Shown in pieces: positions 7,967 to 17,188 of a DNA stretch of 32,984 nucleotides. The DNA is taken from NCBI GenBank assembly GCA_028713655.1, contig JAQTNW010000040.1:1-32984 (forward strand), read 5' to 3'. The notes beneath the pieces are model-generated. The model worked only from the letters and a program-made list of their open reading frames with translations, did not search any database and was not told the DNA's origin. The stretch comes from Candidatus Methylacidiphilales bacterium (GTDB taxonomy: Bacteria > Verrucomicrobiota > Verrucomicrobiia > Methylacidiphilales > JAAUTS01). Numbering within the stretch: the first letter of the stretch is position 1; every line of letters starts with the position of its first letter. The position numbers and the translations under genes were made by a program.

Positions 7967-9526
7967 ATGTCGTTGATAAGGCTCGTAAGCCGTAAAATTT
8001 TGTCAAAAGGATGGCTCGGATTGGTTCTGGCCGCCTTTTTAATGGTACCCACAATAAAAGCCCAGACTGCGGCGCCAGCCGCAGCTCCGGCCCCCGCGCC
8101 TGAGGCTGCCGCAGCACCCGCTGCCGCCCCGGCGAAAGCGGCTCCCACAGTTGAGCAACGGATTGCTGACTTGGAAGCCTATGTAAACAACACGGCGCGT
8201 GGCGCGGATGATCCTGCCGCCAAATTCACGTCCAACATTGCCGGACCCGGACCTGGTCACAATGCGTGGTTGATGACTTCATCGGCCTTGGTGTTGTTTA
8301 TGACCCTGCCCGGTCTGGCCCTGTTTTACGGCGGTTTGGTCCGTAAAAAGAACGTGTTGTCCGTGCTGGCCCAGTGCATGGGTATTACCGGTCTGGTGGC
8401 CATTCTTTGGTGGGTGGTCGGTTACAGCATGGTCTTCCACAAGGGAACTCCGTTTTGTGGAAATCTGGATTTTGCCTTTTTCAAAGGCGTTGATTCCAAT
8501 GTGAATACCGACTACTCCTACTGGGTCTCCCAGAACGTCTTCGCGATGTTCCAGTTGATGTTTGCGATTATCACCCCTGCGTTGATCGTGGGCGGTATTG
8601 CCGAACGCATGAAATTTACGGCTGTTCTGGCCTTTGTCACATTCTGGATGCTCATCGTCTATTTCCCGCTTGCCCACATGGTTTGGGGTATTGACGGCTT
8701 GATGAACGGCGTCTGGAACCCGGATGCAAAAATCAAGGCGATGGATTTTGCCGGTGGAACCGTGGTGCATATGTCATCCGGTTGGTCCGCTTTGATCCTT
8801 TGCATGATCGTGGGCAAACGTATTGGGTTTGGCAAAGAAAACATGGCGCCTCACAGCATGGTCCTTTGCATGATCGGTACCGGAATGCTCTGGGTCGGCT
8901 GGTATGGTTTCAACGCGGGCAGCGCTGTCGCCGCCGACGTTGTCGCCGCCAACGCCTTCACCACCACGACTCTTGCAACCGCTGTGGGCTCCTTCACATG
9001 GGCTGCTGCGGAATTTATCTTTAAGGGCAAGGCCAGCGTCCTGGGCTTCTGCTCGGGTGCGGTCGCCGGCTTGGTTGTCATCACCCCTGCCTGCGGTTAT
9101 GTCAATCCTACAGGCGGCGTCATTATCGGCGTTGCTGCCGGTTTGATTCCGTTCTTCGCGGTTGTCAAACTCAAGGGCTGGCTTGGTTATGACGACGCCC
9201 TCGACACCTTCGGCGTACATGCCATCGGTGGAACCATCGGCGCGTTGCTCACCGGCATTCTGGCTGATCCCGCGATCAACAGCAATATTGCCACTGCGAC
9301 GCCCGCAAATCCTGCCACAACGAACGGTCTGGCTGCCTTGATCACCGGGCATCACGCCTGGATGCAGCAGAGCAAGGCCATCCTTGTGACTCTGGTTCTT
9401 GCGGTTGTGGGAACGGCCATCATTGGTTTCGTCCTGAAATTCACGCTCGGTCTGCGTCCGACACCGGAAGCGGAATCCCAGGGCTTGGATATCAGCGATC
9501 ACGGAGAGGAAGGCTACATCCTGTAA
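7967..9526 (+). CDS. amt: Ammonium transporter, Amt family
   Basis: Amt is a trimeric inner-membrane channel for ammonium. The 519-residue protein has an N-terminal signal sequence (about residues 1-33), an Ala/Pro-rich segment (34-64), a short coiled stretch and then the eleven-helix Amt core from about residue 100. Core motifs are visible: ALFYGGLVRKKNVLS, GGIAERMKF, DFAGGTVVHMSSG with the first pore histidine and DTFGVHAIGG with the second. The C-terminus LDISDHGEEGY is the conserved PII-interacting tail. An ideal AGGAGG at 7952-7957 lies nine nt before the ATG at 7967; the frame is open further upstream without such a site. It leads the nitrogen cluster with glnK and glnA. Confidence 0.95.
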   Translation: MSLIRLVSRKILSKGWLGLVLAAFLMVPTIKAQTAAPAAAPAPAPEAAAAPAAAPAKAAPTVEQRIADLEAYVNNTARGADDPAAKFTSNIAGPGPGHNAWLMTSSALVLFMTLPGLALFYGGLVRKKNVLSVLAQCMGITGLVAILWWVVGYSMVFHKGTPFCGNLDFAFFKGVDSNVNTDYSYWVSQNVFAMFQLMFAIITPALIVGGIAERMKFTAVLAFVTFWMLIVYFPLAHMVWGIDGLMNGVWNPDAKIKAMDFAGGTVVHMSSGWSALILCMIVGKRIGFGKENMAPHSMVLCMIGTGMLWVGWYGFNAGSAVAADVVAANAFTTTTLATAVGSFTWAAAEFIFKGKASVLGFCSGAVAGLVVITPACGYVNPTGGVIIGVAAGLIPFFAVVKLKGWLGYDDALDTFGVHAIGGTIGALLTGILADPAINSNIATATPANPATTNGLAALITGHHAWMQQSKAILVTLVLAVVGTAIIGFVLKFTLGLRPTPEAESQGLDISDHGEEGYIL

Positions 9527-9539
9527 CAATTACGAACAT

Positions 9540-9926
<387 letters not shown>

Positions 9927-9961
9927 ACAACAAAAAACTGACTTAAGGAAAATACGCCATC

Positions 9962-11395
9962 ATGGCATCAAAATATCTACATGCGAAGAGCGGCAAGGAA
10001 GCTCTGGACTTTGCCAAGAAGAACGAATGCAAACTCGTGGATTTCAAATTCACGGACATTCCGGGCACTTGGCAGCACTTCACGACCACTCTGGGGGAAA
10101 TCGACGAGAAGACATTTGACGAAGGCCTGGGTTTTGACGGTTCGTCCATCCGCGGATGGAAAGCCATCAACAACTCCGACATGCTGGTCATCCCCGACCC
10201 GGCGACCGCCTTCATCGATCCCTTCAATGTCGAGCCCACGCTGAGCCTGACCTGTACTGTGATTGATCCGCTCACGAAGCAGACGTATGAGCGCGATCCC
10301 CGCAGCATCGGTATCCGGGCCGAAAATTATCTCAAGAGCACCGGCATCGCCGATACCGCGTTCTTCGGACCCGAAGCCGAGTTCTTCGTGTTCGATGACG
10401 TGCGGTACCAGAGCAGTTCCAACATCCAATTCTACAGCGTGGATTCTGTGGAAGCGATCTGGAACTCAGGCCGCGAAGAAGGCCCGAACCTGGGTTATAA
10501 AATCCGCCACAAGGAAGGCTACCTCCCGGTGGCCCCGGCAGATACCCAGCAGGACCTGCGCAATGAGATGACTCTTCTCATGGAAGATTTGGGTGTCCAG
10601 ATCGAACGGCAGCACCACGAAGTGGCCACTGCCGGCCAGGCGGAGATCGATGTCCGTTTTGATAGCCTGGTGCGTACGGGTGACAAGATGGCGATCTACA
10701 AGTACGTGGTCAAGAATGTGGCCAGGAAGTATGGCAAAACGGCCACCTTCATGCCCAAGCCGCTGTTCGGTGACAACGGTTCAGGTATGCACACCCACCA
10801 GAGCTTGTGGAAGGATGGCAAACCGCTGTTCGCCGGCAACGGCTACGGCAACCTGAGCGAGATGGCCCTGTTTTATATCGGGGGCATCATCAAACACGCC
10901 CGGGCGTTGACCGCCATCACCAACCCCACTACCAACAGCTACAAGCGTTTGGTGCCGGGTTTTGAGGCTCCGGTGACGTTTGCCTACTCGGCCCGTAACC
11001 GCAGTGCGGCCATCCGCATTCCCACCTACTCGTCGAATCCCAAGACAATCCGCGTCGAATTCCGCACTCCGGATCCGGCGGCCAATCCCTACCTGGCCTG
11101 CGCGGCCATGTTGATGGCCGGTTTGGACGGGGTACAGAACCGGATTCATCCGGGAGATCCCATCGACAAGAACCTCTACGAACTGCCTGCTGAAGAGCTG
11201 GCCAAGGTTCCGGTGGCCCCGGATTCCTTGAAGGGTGCGATCGAGGCTCTGGAAGCCGACCACGACTTCCTGACCAAGGGTGACGTCTTCACGACGGACC
11301 TGATCGAAACCCTCCTGGCATCCCGTAAGAATGAATACGACCAGTTGCGTCTGCGTCCGCATCCTTACGAGTTCTTCATGTATTACGACGTTTAA
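9962..11395 (+). CDS. glnA: Glutamine synthetase, type I
   Basis: GlnA makes glutamine from glutamate, ammonia and ATP as a cytoplasmic dodecamer. The 477-residue product has [20 protein letters not shown] (metal-binding Glu), [33 protein letters not shown] and a NLYELP motif whose Tyr406 corresponds to the adenylylation site of the GSI-beta class. This implies control by adenylylation as well as by PII. AAGGAAA about 11 nt upstream of the ATG is the likely ribosome binding site. A strong terminator follows the stop. Confidence 0.97.
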   Translation: MASKYLHAKSGKEALDFAKKNECKLVDFKFTDIPGTWQHFTTTLGEIDEKTFDEGLGFDGSSIRGWKAINNSDMLVIPDPATAFIDPFNVEPTLSLTCTVIDPLTKQTYERDPRSIGIRAENYLKSTGIADTAFFGPEAEFFVFDDVRYQSSSNIQFYSVDSVEAIWNSGREEGPNLGYKIRHKEGYLPVAPADTQQDLRNEMTLLMEDLGVQIERQHHEVATAGQAEIDVRFDSLVRTGDKMAIYKYVVKNVARKYGKTATFMPKPLFGDNGSGMHTHQSLWKDGKPLFAGNGYGNLSEMALFYIGGIIKHARALTAITNPTTNSYKRLVPGFEAPVTFAYSARNRSAAIRIPTYSSNPKTIRVEFRTPDPAANPYLACAAMLMAGLDGVQNRIHPGDPIDKNLYELPAEELAKVPVAPDSLKGAIEALEADHDFLTKGDVFTTDLIETLLASRKNEYDQLRLRPHPYEFFMYYDV

Positions 11396-11430
11396 TTATT
11401 AACACTGTCCTGCAAAGGATAGGCTCTCAA

Positions 11431-11465
11431 AAGGCGCCCGGCTTTTAATAGCGGGCGCCTTTTTG
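11431..11465 (+). terminator. Intrinsic terminator of the amt-glnK-glnA operon
   Basis: AAGGCGCCCG (11431-11440) pairs perfectly with CGGGCGCCTT (11452-11461) and is followed by a T tract ending near 11465. It lies about 35 nt after the glnA stop and is the strongest terminator in the window. Confidence 0.88.
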
Positions 11466-11487
11466 TTGGCACGGCCCATGCTATAAT
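11460..11487 (+). promoter_or_regulatory. Putative promoter with perfect TATAAT just before the next ATG
   Basis: TATAAT at 11482-11487 is a perfect -10 box. The best -35 at the right distance is TTTTTG (11460-11465, 16-base spacer), shared with the T tract of the glnA terminator. Transcription would start at about 11493-11495, at or next to the ATG at 11495, so the mRNA may be leaderless. No Shine-Dalgarno sequence precedes that ATG, which agrees. Confidence 0.5.
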
Positions 11488-11494
11488 TATATCC

Positions 11495-12082
11495 ATGAGC
11501 TGGACAATCCGACCTAATGTCTTCTGGCATGCTGTTCTGGGCGCTGTTGTTCTCTTTTTTGTCGGCTGGATGGACTATGTCTCAGTCGGCCAGCTTGATT
11601 TCTCGGTTTTGTATTATCTGCCAATCGCCCTCTGGGCATGGCATATCGGACTGGGTCCGGCGATTTTCATGGCTTGCGTTAGCACCTGCGGGTTCACGAT
11701 CAATGATTATCTCAATGGAAACACGTATCCGCACGAGATTTTCCGTGTCTGCAGTGCGGGGATACACGGGGCTGCATATATGGCCGTGGCGATTTGTGTT
11801 CATTTGCTTCACAAACGGTTCCTGCGCGAGAGGGAGTTGAACTTCCGCCTTGCGAAAACCGTGGGCGAATTGGACAAATCCATGACCGAGGTCCGGAAGC
11901 TCAGGGGGCAGGCTCTCACCATTTGTCCGGTAACGCGCCGGATCAAGATGGGCGGAGAATGGATCGGGATAGAAAGCTTCCTGCGCGAGAATCTGGAGAT
12001 GCCGGTGCAGGAGGAAGTTTCCGGGGAAGTCGTGTCCGGCATGGCGGAAAAGATGATCGAGTACTACGGCTGGCGCGAGTGA
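11495..12082 (+). CDS. Membrane protein with sensor-like helices and a degenerate signalling tail
   Basis: The 195-residue protein has about four hydrophobic helices (near residues 13-30, 38-50, 54-72 and 90-106), like the membrane input domain of some histidine kinases and diguanylate cyclases, then a charged coiled-coil segment (107-137). The C-terminal part, LRGQALTICPVTRRIKMGGEW and on to about residue 168, resembles the LxGLLPICxxCKxIRDDxGYW tail often attached to PAS, response-regulator or PP2C proteins. Here only the first cysteine (Cys144) remains, so any metal site is lost. No kinase, cyclase or output domain is present. It could be a truncated sensor or a stand-alone membrane regulator. 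This is inference from pattern memory only. Confidence 0.65.
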   Translation: MSWTIRPNVFWHAVLGAVVLFFVGWMDYVSVGQLDFSVLYYLPIALWAWHIGLGPAIFMACVSTCGFTINDYLNGNTYPHEIFRVCSAGIHGAAYMAVAICVHLLHKRFLRERELNFRLAKTVGELDKSMTEVRKLRGQALTICPVTRRIKMGGEWIGIESFLRENLEMPVQEEVSGEVVSGMAEKMIEYYGWRE

Positions 12083-12097
12083 TTTGATTACTCGGAA

Positions 12098-12220
12098 CAC
12101 TTCTCGCGCAAAGACGCCGAGCCGCAAAGAAAAACCAACAGAAAATGATGAATTCAGAATGTGGAATTCAGAATTTTTCGAATTCCGCATTCAACATTAT
12201 TTATTCTCCGTGTTCCGTGA
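12098..12220. repeat. Hairpin-forming repeat of the 'cgcaaagacgc' family (copy 2)
   Basis: It begins with CGCGCAAAGACGCCGAGCCGCAAAG, related to the arms of the element at 6947-7148. It then contains a 13-pair hairpin: GAATGTGGAATTC (12157-12169) against GAATTCCGCATTC (12180-12192), with one G-T pair and a 10-nt loop. The following CATTCAACATTATTTATTC parallels the interior of copy 1. No coding potential is seen. It lies between the membrane protein and the orphan antitoxin gene. Confidence 0.55.
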
Positions 12221-12228
12221 GAGAAATG

Positions 12229-12275
12229 GTTAGGTTCGAAAATCTGGATGAATATGCTTGACGTGATACTATCGG
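12229..12275 (+). pseudogene. Possible 3' remnant of a HigB-type toxin gene
   Basis: Read in frame from 12229, the sequence gives RFENLDEYA then a stop; one base shifted it continues LDVILSD. Together these resemble the end of HigB toxins, which usually reads RFENGDAYDVxxxDYH just before higA. The rest of the toxin is absent, and the repeat at 12098-12220 occupies its expected place. The match is short and may be chance. A TGATACTAT extended -10 at 12264-12272 may now serve the antitoxin gene. Confidence 0.3.
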
Positions 12276-12341
12276 ATGTTTTGTTTGGGGCCGGCACGGG
12301 CCGGAGAACGTGGAAATTGTAGATTACCATTGAAAACAGCG

Positions 12342-12650
12342 ATGAAAGACACCTTGCCGATTCCGTATCCCGGAGAAACCTTGCGGGAAGATTTTATGGA
12401 GCCCATGGGATTGAGCGCGTACCGGGTGGCCAAAGACCTGGGGGTACAGCCCATTGCCATCAGCCAGATTCTGCGCGGGCAACGGGCCATCAGCGCGGAA
12501 ATGGCATTGCGGCTGGCGCGTTACACGGGGGCTAGCGCAAGCTTTTGGCTGGGTTTGCAGGAGTCCCATGATTTGCGCCAGGCCCAGCGCAAGGCGGGAG
12601 CGCGAATTGAGCGTCTGGTCAAACCCCACCCGCAACTCCAGGCGGCCTGA
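12342..12650 (+). CDS. higA: HigA-family addiction module antitoxin (Xre helix-turn-helix), apparently orphan
   Basis: The 102-residue product has the HigA layout: PYPGETLREDFMEPMGLS, then an Xre-type helix-turn-helix (AYRVAKDLGVQPIAISQILRGQRAIS, about residues 27-51), and the MALRLARYTGASASFWLGLQESHDLRQAQ segment that is diagnostic for the family. In complete modules HigA neutralises the HigB mRNA-cleaving toxin and represses the operon. No complete higB lies on either side; only a possible 3' remnant is seen upstream. The ATG at 12342 is chosen because the family starts at this point; the frame is open upstream. No good ribosome binding site is visible. Confidence 0.85.
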   Translation: MKDTLPIPYPGETLREDFMEPMGLSAYRVAKDLGVQPIAISQILRGQRAISAEMALRLARYTGASASFWLGLQESHDLRQAQRKAGARIERLVKPHPQLQAA

Positions 12651-12783
12651 ATTCAAAAAAAGTTGATACGGGCCGTCAGTTGGCTTTAAGATTTATCCTG
12701 TGAGCTTGCGGCTTAGTTCGGCACTCGCGTCAGGCCTTCTTGTCTCTTGCTAGTTGTGGAGTTGTGAGGGTAAAGTTCAGACT

Positions 12784-12945
12784 ATGTCTTACGATCTTTT
12801 AACTGCACGTCGTCGATTTTATTCTTGGGCTGCATGCCGAGCTGTGCAGGCAGGATCTGCCAAGGCTAAGCGCAAAGAACTGCTCGGTGCCTTAGCCTAC
12901 AGTGGTGTGCAAGAGTATCTAGTGCAGATCCGAAGCTATCACTAC
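12784..12945 (+). pseudogene. Possible N-terminal gene fragment, unrecognised
   Basis: From the ATG at 12784 the frame reads MSYDLLTARRRFYSWAACRA and continues with VQAGSAKAKRKELLGALAYS. This looks like a natural amphipathic helical protein. After about 12940 the frame runs antisense through the 3' end of the antiporter gene, where it is only a shadow. The segment may be the 5' end of a gene cut off next to the antiporter. Its sequence is less GC-rich than its surroundings. No family is recognised. The rest of 12651-12941 shows no gene or RNA. Confidence 0.25.
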
Positions 12946-15230
12946 CCATCCAGCCAGCGCGTGAAAAACAAAGTTGCCTGCGCCGTGGCGAGGATGAGAA
13001 GCAGATCGCCGGGCTTGAGGGTCTCGTCGCCTCCGGGGTTGAGCAGGATCTTTTCGCCGCGTTTGATTCCCAAAACTTGTACGCCCGTTTCAACGGAGAT
13101 CCGAAGGTCCTGCAACGTTTGCCCCGCCCTCGGGGATTCGGGAGGAACCGCAACGGTTTCCAATCGTGTTTCATCAAACGATTCCGAAATCGCGTCACCC
13201 CCGCCTTCCTGCTGCAAATAATCCAAGGCGGCTTGTATCTGGGATTCCGAGCCGAATAAAAGAAGCCGGTCCGAGGGAAACAGGGCAAAATCCGGGCGCG
13301 GATTCGGGATGGCGACACCCTGTCGTTCAATTTCAACGACGTTGCACCCAAACTTGCGGCGCAACGGCAAATCGGCCAGCGTTTTCCCGCGGTAAAGCGC
13401 CTGGTCCGGCACGACAAACTCGACCAACTCCACCTTCCAGACTTGGGCGCGGCCTCCCTGGAAGGAGCGGTTGAGCCCCTGCAGGCCCGCGCGGGAAGAG
13501 AGCAAAAGCCTCTGGTTGAGCGAATATTGCAACTGGCTGTGCCAGCGGATCAGCCTCCGCCAAAACACGGCGCCAAACAGCAGGCAGAGCACGATAATAA
13601 TCACAACGGTCCATGGACCCTTGGCTTCGGGAGGCATGAAAAAGCCGATCAGCCAAAGCAGGCCGACTGCGGCAGCCAGTTGGAACCCGCCTTCAATCAC
13701 CGGCTTGAGCCGGCCGGGCTGAGCGGCCTGGGAGGCGCCGGCTTCCGCATAAATGAGGCTCAAAGCGCCCATATTGCGCCAGACGGCAATGATCAAAATC
13801 AGGTTGATGAGACCGATCAAAAACCAATAGAGATAAGACCAGCCTGGAAATGCGAAGCCTGACAATCCAATGGCGTGATTCAGCTCCGAGTGCAGGAATG
13901 AGGAATAACTTAAAACACCCGCGATCAACAAGAGTTCGACTGCCACCTGGCCCAATCTTCCCTTGGTCAGCCTCCACCACAGGTATTGGTCCTGCCGGTG
14001 CGCCAGGGCTTGGAGCCATGTTTCGTAGGCCGCAAGGATGCGCTGGAGCACATTCGGTTGATGGCGGCAGGCAAGGTCGGCGATAGGCCCTGAAAACCGC
14101 GTGAGCAGCGGAGCGGCAGCGGCTGTCAGGATGGAAATGCCGACAGCCAGCACATTGAAGTCGGCGGACAGGGTGCCGTCGGATATTCCGGTTTGGGCGA
14201 TGACGTAGCTAAATTCCCCAATCGGGATAATGCACAACGCCGTGCGGATGCTGCCGCGAAAATTGTTTCCAGATATAAGATAGGCAAGCAATGCCGCAAA
14301 AAACCGGGCTGCGATGGCGAAACAGGCAGCGCCCAAAATCAGGGGGAACTGCGCGAAGGCCGCGTGGACGTCGATCAACATACCGATGGAGACAAAAAAG
14401 ATGGCGCTGAACATGTCCTGCGTTCCGGACAACAATTTCTCGACCTTGTGTTTGAACGGGGTCTCGGCAATCACCATGCCCAGCAGGAATGCGCCCAGCG
14501 CGGGTGAGAATCCGGCTTTGGCCGCCGTGACAGCCGAGACAAAAAGCAGCCCCGCCACCAGCAGCATTTTCAGGTCGCCATCCTGGGATTTGCTGAATCG
14601 CTTGAGCAAACCCGGCAGGAACAGCAGGCCGAGGACCATCATCAGCACGACAAAGCCGCCGAGCAGGCCAAGGGTCTTTGCGATTGCGGCGGGTCCGTGG
14701 CCTCCTGCGGGCGTGCCGGAAGCCAGCAAGGTAAGCATGACGACCGCCACAATGTCCTCCAAAACCATGGCGCCCTGCGCGCGCTGGGCGAATTTTTCGT
14801 GCGTGATCTTTTGCTCTGACAGAATTTTGCTGATGATCGCGGAACTCGAAACCATGAGCATGGCGGAAAAGAAGAGTCCCGTCGTGTGGCTCCACCCCGC
14901 GAAGTGGGCAAAGATCTGGCTGAAATTAAAGACCAGCCATGCGGTCAGAATCGTGGAAGCCAGCATGACAAACCCCAGTCGGCGGATGCGGCTGAGGCTC
15001 AAACCCAGGCCGACAAAAAACATCAGAAAAACCAGGCCCAATTGGGAGAGCGTTTGAATGCGGTCCAGATCGCTGACCAGCGTGAACGGAGGCGTGTAGG
15101 GACCGATGAGGACGCCTGCGGCAAGATAGCCGATCACCACGGATAATCCGATGCGGCGGAAGACAAGGCCCGAGATTCCCGCAACGAGCAGGACGACGGC
15201 AAAATCCTGGAGCAATAACAAACTGTGCAT
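12942..15230 (-). CDS. CPA2-family cation/proton antiporter with two C-terminal TrkA-C (RCK-C) domains
   Basis: The 762-residue protein begins with a Kef-like exchanger domain (about residues 1-385, some 12 helices). Visible motifs are GYLAAGVLIGP, LGLVFLMFFVGLGLS, the long VLEDIVAVVMLTLL helix and FSPALGAFLLGMVIAETPF. A second group of hydrophobic helices follows (about 425-575). The C-terminus has two TrkA-C-like domains in tandem, around residues 600-675 and 690-760 (LRRKFGCNVVEIERQG and ISVETGVQVLGIKRGE). No RCK-N nucleotide-binding domain is present. Such proteins exchange K+ or Na+ for protons at the inner membrane; RCK-C domains bind regulatory ligands. The start codon is 3 nt after the polX stop, so the two genes form an operon. 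Confidence 0.9.
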   Translation of the reverse strand: MHSLLLLQDFAVVLLVAGISGLVFRRIGLSVVIGYLAAGVLIGPYTPPFTLVSDLDRIQTLSQLGLVFLMFFVGLGLSLSRIRRLGFVMLASTILTAWLVFNFSQIFAHFAGWSHTTGLFFSAMLMVSSSAIISKILSEQKITHEKFAQRAQGAMVLEDIVAVVMLTLLASGTPAGGHGPAAIAKTLGLLGGFVVLMMVLGLLFLPGLLKRFSKSQDGDLKMLLVAGLLFVSAVTAAKAGFSPALGAFLLGMVIAETPFKHKVEKLLSGTQDMFSAIFFVSIGMLIDVHAAFAQFPLILGAACFAIAARFFAALLAYLISGNNFRGSIRTALCIIPIGEFSYVIAQTGISDGTLSADFNVLAVGISILTAAAAPLLTRFSGPIADLACRHQPNVLQRILAAYETWLQALAHRQDQYLWWRLTKGRLGQVAVELLLIAGVLSYSSFLHSELNHAIGLSGFAFPGWSYLYWFLIGLINLILIIAVWRNMGALSLIYAEAGASQAAQPGRLKPVIEGGFQLAAAVGLLWLIGFFMPPEAKGPWTVVIIIVLCLLFGAVFWRRLIRWHSQLQYSLNQRLLLSSRAGLQGLNRSFQGGRAQVWKVELVEFVVPDQALYRGKTLADLPLRRKFGCNVVEIERQGVAIPNPRPDFALFPSDRLLLFGSESQIQAALDYLQQEGGGDAISESFDETRLETVAVPPESPRAGQTLQDLRISVETGVQVLGIKRGEKILLNPGGDETLKPGDLLLILATAQATLFFTRWLDG

Positions 15231-15233
15231 GAT

Positions 15234-16979
15234 TCAACGCTTCCGTTTCGCGAGGAGTTGTTTTTTGACGTCGCGCAATGCCAGGCAATTGATGACATGA
15301 TCCGCCGTCAGCCAGCCTTTGCGCGCAATCTGCACTCCGAGTTTCAAGTATCCAAGTTGAGAAACGGCATGCGCGTCGGGATTGATGACGCACTTCACGC
15401 CTTTGTCGCGTGCCGCCTTCCAGTAGCGCCAATCCATGTCCAGCCGCAGCGGATTGGCGTTGAGCTCGATCCAGGTTCCGGTGTGGGCCGCGGCATCGAT
15501 GATTTTTGGGATGTTGACCTTGTAAGGTTCACGCTTCAACAGCAGGCGCCCGGTCAGATGCCCCAGCATGGTGACATGCGGATTTTCAATCGCCCGGATG
15601 ATGCGGCGCGTCATTTCATCCTCGTCCAGCGTGAATGCGGAGTGGACCGAGGCGACTGTGTAATCCAGTTGCGAAAGAATATCATCTTCGTAGTCGAGCG
15701 ATCCGTCTTTCAGGATGTCGCATTCCACGCCGGCAAAAAGGTGGATGTCGTTTTGCGTTTTGTTATAATTCCGGATTTCCGAAACCTGTTTCAGGAGACG
15801 CTCGCTGCTGAGGCCGTTGGCCTGGACGGAGGACTTGGAGTGGTCGGCGATGCCGAGGTATTCGAGCCCCAGCATGGCGGCGGCACCGGCCATTTCCTCC
15901 AGCGAATTGTCGCCATCGCTTGCCGTGGTATGATTATGGAAACAACCGCGCAACTGGGTCCATTCCACCAGGCGCGGCAGCTTGTGCTGTTCCGCCGCCT
16001 CGATCTCGCCCAGGCCCTCGCGCAGCTCGGGAGGAATGGTGTCCAGGCCGAGTTGCGAGAAAAGTTCCTCCTCGCTCCGGCAAACCCGCAGGGTCGGGCT
16101 GGAAGCCTTGGATTTGGCGTTGTCTTCAGCCAGTCCGTATTCGTTCAAATGAAGCCCTTTCGAGAGGGCGCGTTGGCGCAGCGCGACGTTGTGCTCCTTG
16201 CTCCCCGTGAAATGATGAAGAGCACAGGCAAATTGGGAATCCTCGACGACCCGCAGGTCGCAGGCAATGCCGCCCTGGAGCAGAACACTGGACTTGGTTT
16301 CGCCGTGGTTGACGACACGCGCCACGCGATCGAGCGTGGTAAAATCCCGCATCACTTCCGCGGGTTTCTTCGACGAGGCCACGAGGTCCAGGTCTTTGAC
16401 AATTTCCTTGCCGCGCCGCAGGCTGCCGGCCAGGGCCACGCGCGTGACCGCAGGATGCTGGCGGAGGGTATCGACCAGTTCTTCCGCCAGCAGAATCACG
16501 TCTCCGTATAGGTGGAGGTTGCTGTAGGATTTGACCTGCCCGATGCCGGCGAGAATTTTGGCCACGGCCTTTTCTCCAAAACCATCCAGCCCGGCGATGC
16601 TGCCGTCGTGGCAGGCGGCCTCGAGTTTTTCCAGCGAGCCGATTTGCAACTCATGATAAAGAGCGCCCACCTTTTTGGGGCCAAGGCCTGGGATACGGAG
16701 CAAGTCGAGAATGCCGGATGGAAGCGAGGATTTCAGTTCGTCATAGTAGGGCAGGGAACCGTTCTTGACCCATTGTGTGATTTTTTCCTGCAAGGCTTCC
16801 CCGATGCCGGGTAGTTCCCGCAGACGGTCTTCAGCCGCCAAGGTGCGCAGGTCCTCCGGGCAGGATTCGATTGTGCGGGCTGCGTTGAGGTAGGCCCGGC
16901 ACTTGAAACTGTTCTCGCCCTGGATTTCAAGCAGAGTTCCGATTTCCTGGAAAATGTGGCTCAGTTCCTTGTTGCTCAC
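15234..16979 (-). CDS. polX: DNA polymerase/3'-5' exonuclease PolX with PHP domain
   Basis: The 581-residue protein has an N-terminal helix-hairpin-helix 8-kDa-like domain (LPGIGEAL at about 56-63, IPGLGPKKV at 96-104, LDGFGEKAV at 131-139). The family X polymerase core follows, with GSLRRG at 185-190 and the metal Asp pair DLDLV (196, 198) plus CDLRV further on. A C-terminal PHP phosphoesterase domain begins near residue 345 (HNHTTASDG, then LGIADHS, GVECDI and NPDAH). All catalytic motifs look intact. Bacterial PolX fills gaps and trims ends in base excision repair. The start is GTG at 16979 with AGGA just upstream. It heads a two-gene operon with the antiporter. Confidence 0.95.
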   Translation of the reverse strand: MSNKELSHIFQEIGTLLEIQGENSFKCRAYLNAARTIESCPEDLRTLAAEDRLRELPGIGEALQEKITQWVKNGSLPYYDELKSSLPSGILDLLRIPGLGPKKVGALYHELQIGSLEKLEAACHDGSIAGLDGFGEKAVAKILAGIGQVKSYSNLHLYGDVILLAEELVDTLRQHPAVTRVALAGSLRRGKEIVKDLDLVASSKKPAEVMRDFTTLDRVARVVNHGETKSSVLLQGGIACDLRVVEDSQFACALHHFTGSKEHNVALRQRALSKGLHLNEYGLAEDNAKSKASSPTLRVCRSEEELFSQLGLDTIPPELREGLGEIEAAEQHKLPRLVEWTQLRGCFHNHTTASDGDNSLEEMAGAAAMLGLEYLGIADHSKSSVQANGLSSERLLKQVSEIRNYNKTQNDIHLFAGVECDILKDGSLDYEDDILSQLDYTVASVHSAFTLDEDEMTRRIIRAIENPHVTMLGHLTGRLLLKREPYKVNIPKIIDAAAHTGTWIELNANPLRLDMDWRYWKAARDKGVKCVINPDAHAVSQLGYLKLGVQIARKGWLTADHVINCLALRDVKKQLLAKRKR

Positions 16980-17188
16980 GATTTCCTAGTGTTACTGAAT
17001 ATGGCACAGGGTTGCAACTTTTCTACTCAACCTCTCTTTCACCCTTGTCACTTGGGCTCCGGTAGGTATTTATCCTGCATGGACAGCGTCATCCCGGCCG
17101 TGGCACAAAGGTGCCGTTTTACACTCTGCACGGCCGTCATTGCATGTGAAACAGGCCGCCGAGCCCGGAAAGTTGAATAAACCGAGAC

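Noticed and set aside
17002-17016. TGGCACAGGGTTGCA, nearly a sigma-54 promoter, about 170 nt upstream of the first pilT-like gene
   Set aside because: The GG and GC are 9 bases apart instead of the required 10, so it was not listed as a promoter despite the otherwise excellent match.
17102-17120. GGCAC-AAAG-GTGCC hairpin followed by GTTTT
   Set aside because: It lies between divergent genes with no upstream plus-strand gene to terminate; the stem is short and probably chance.
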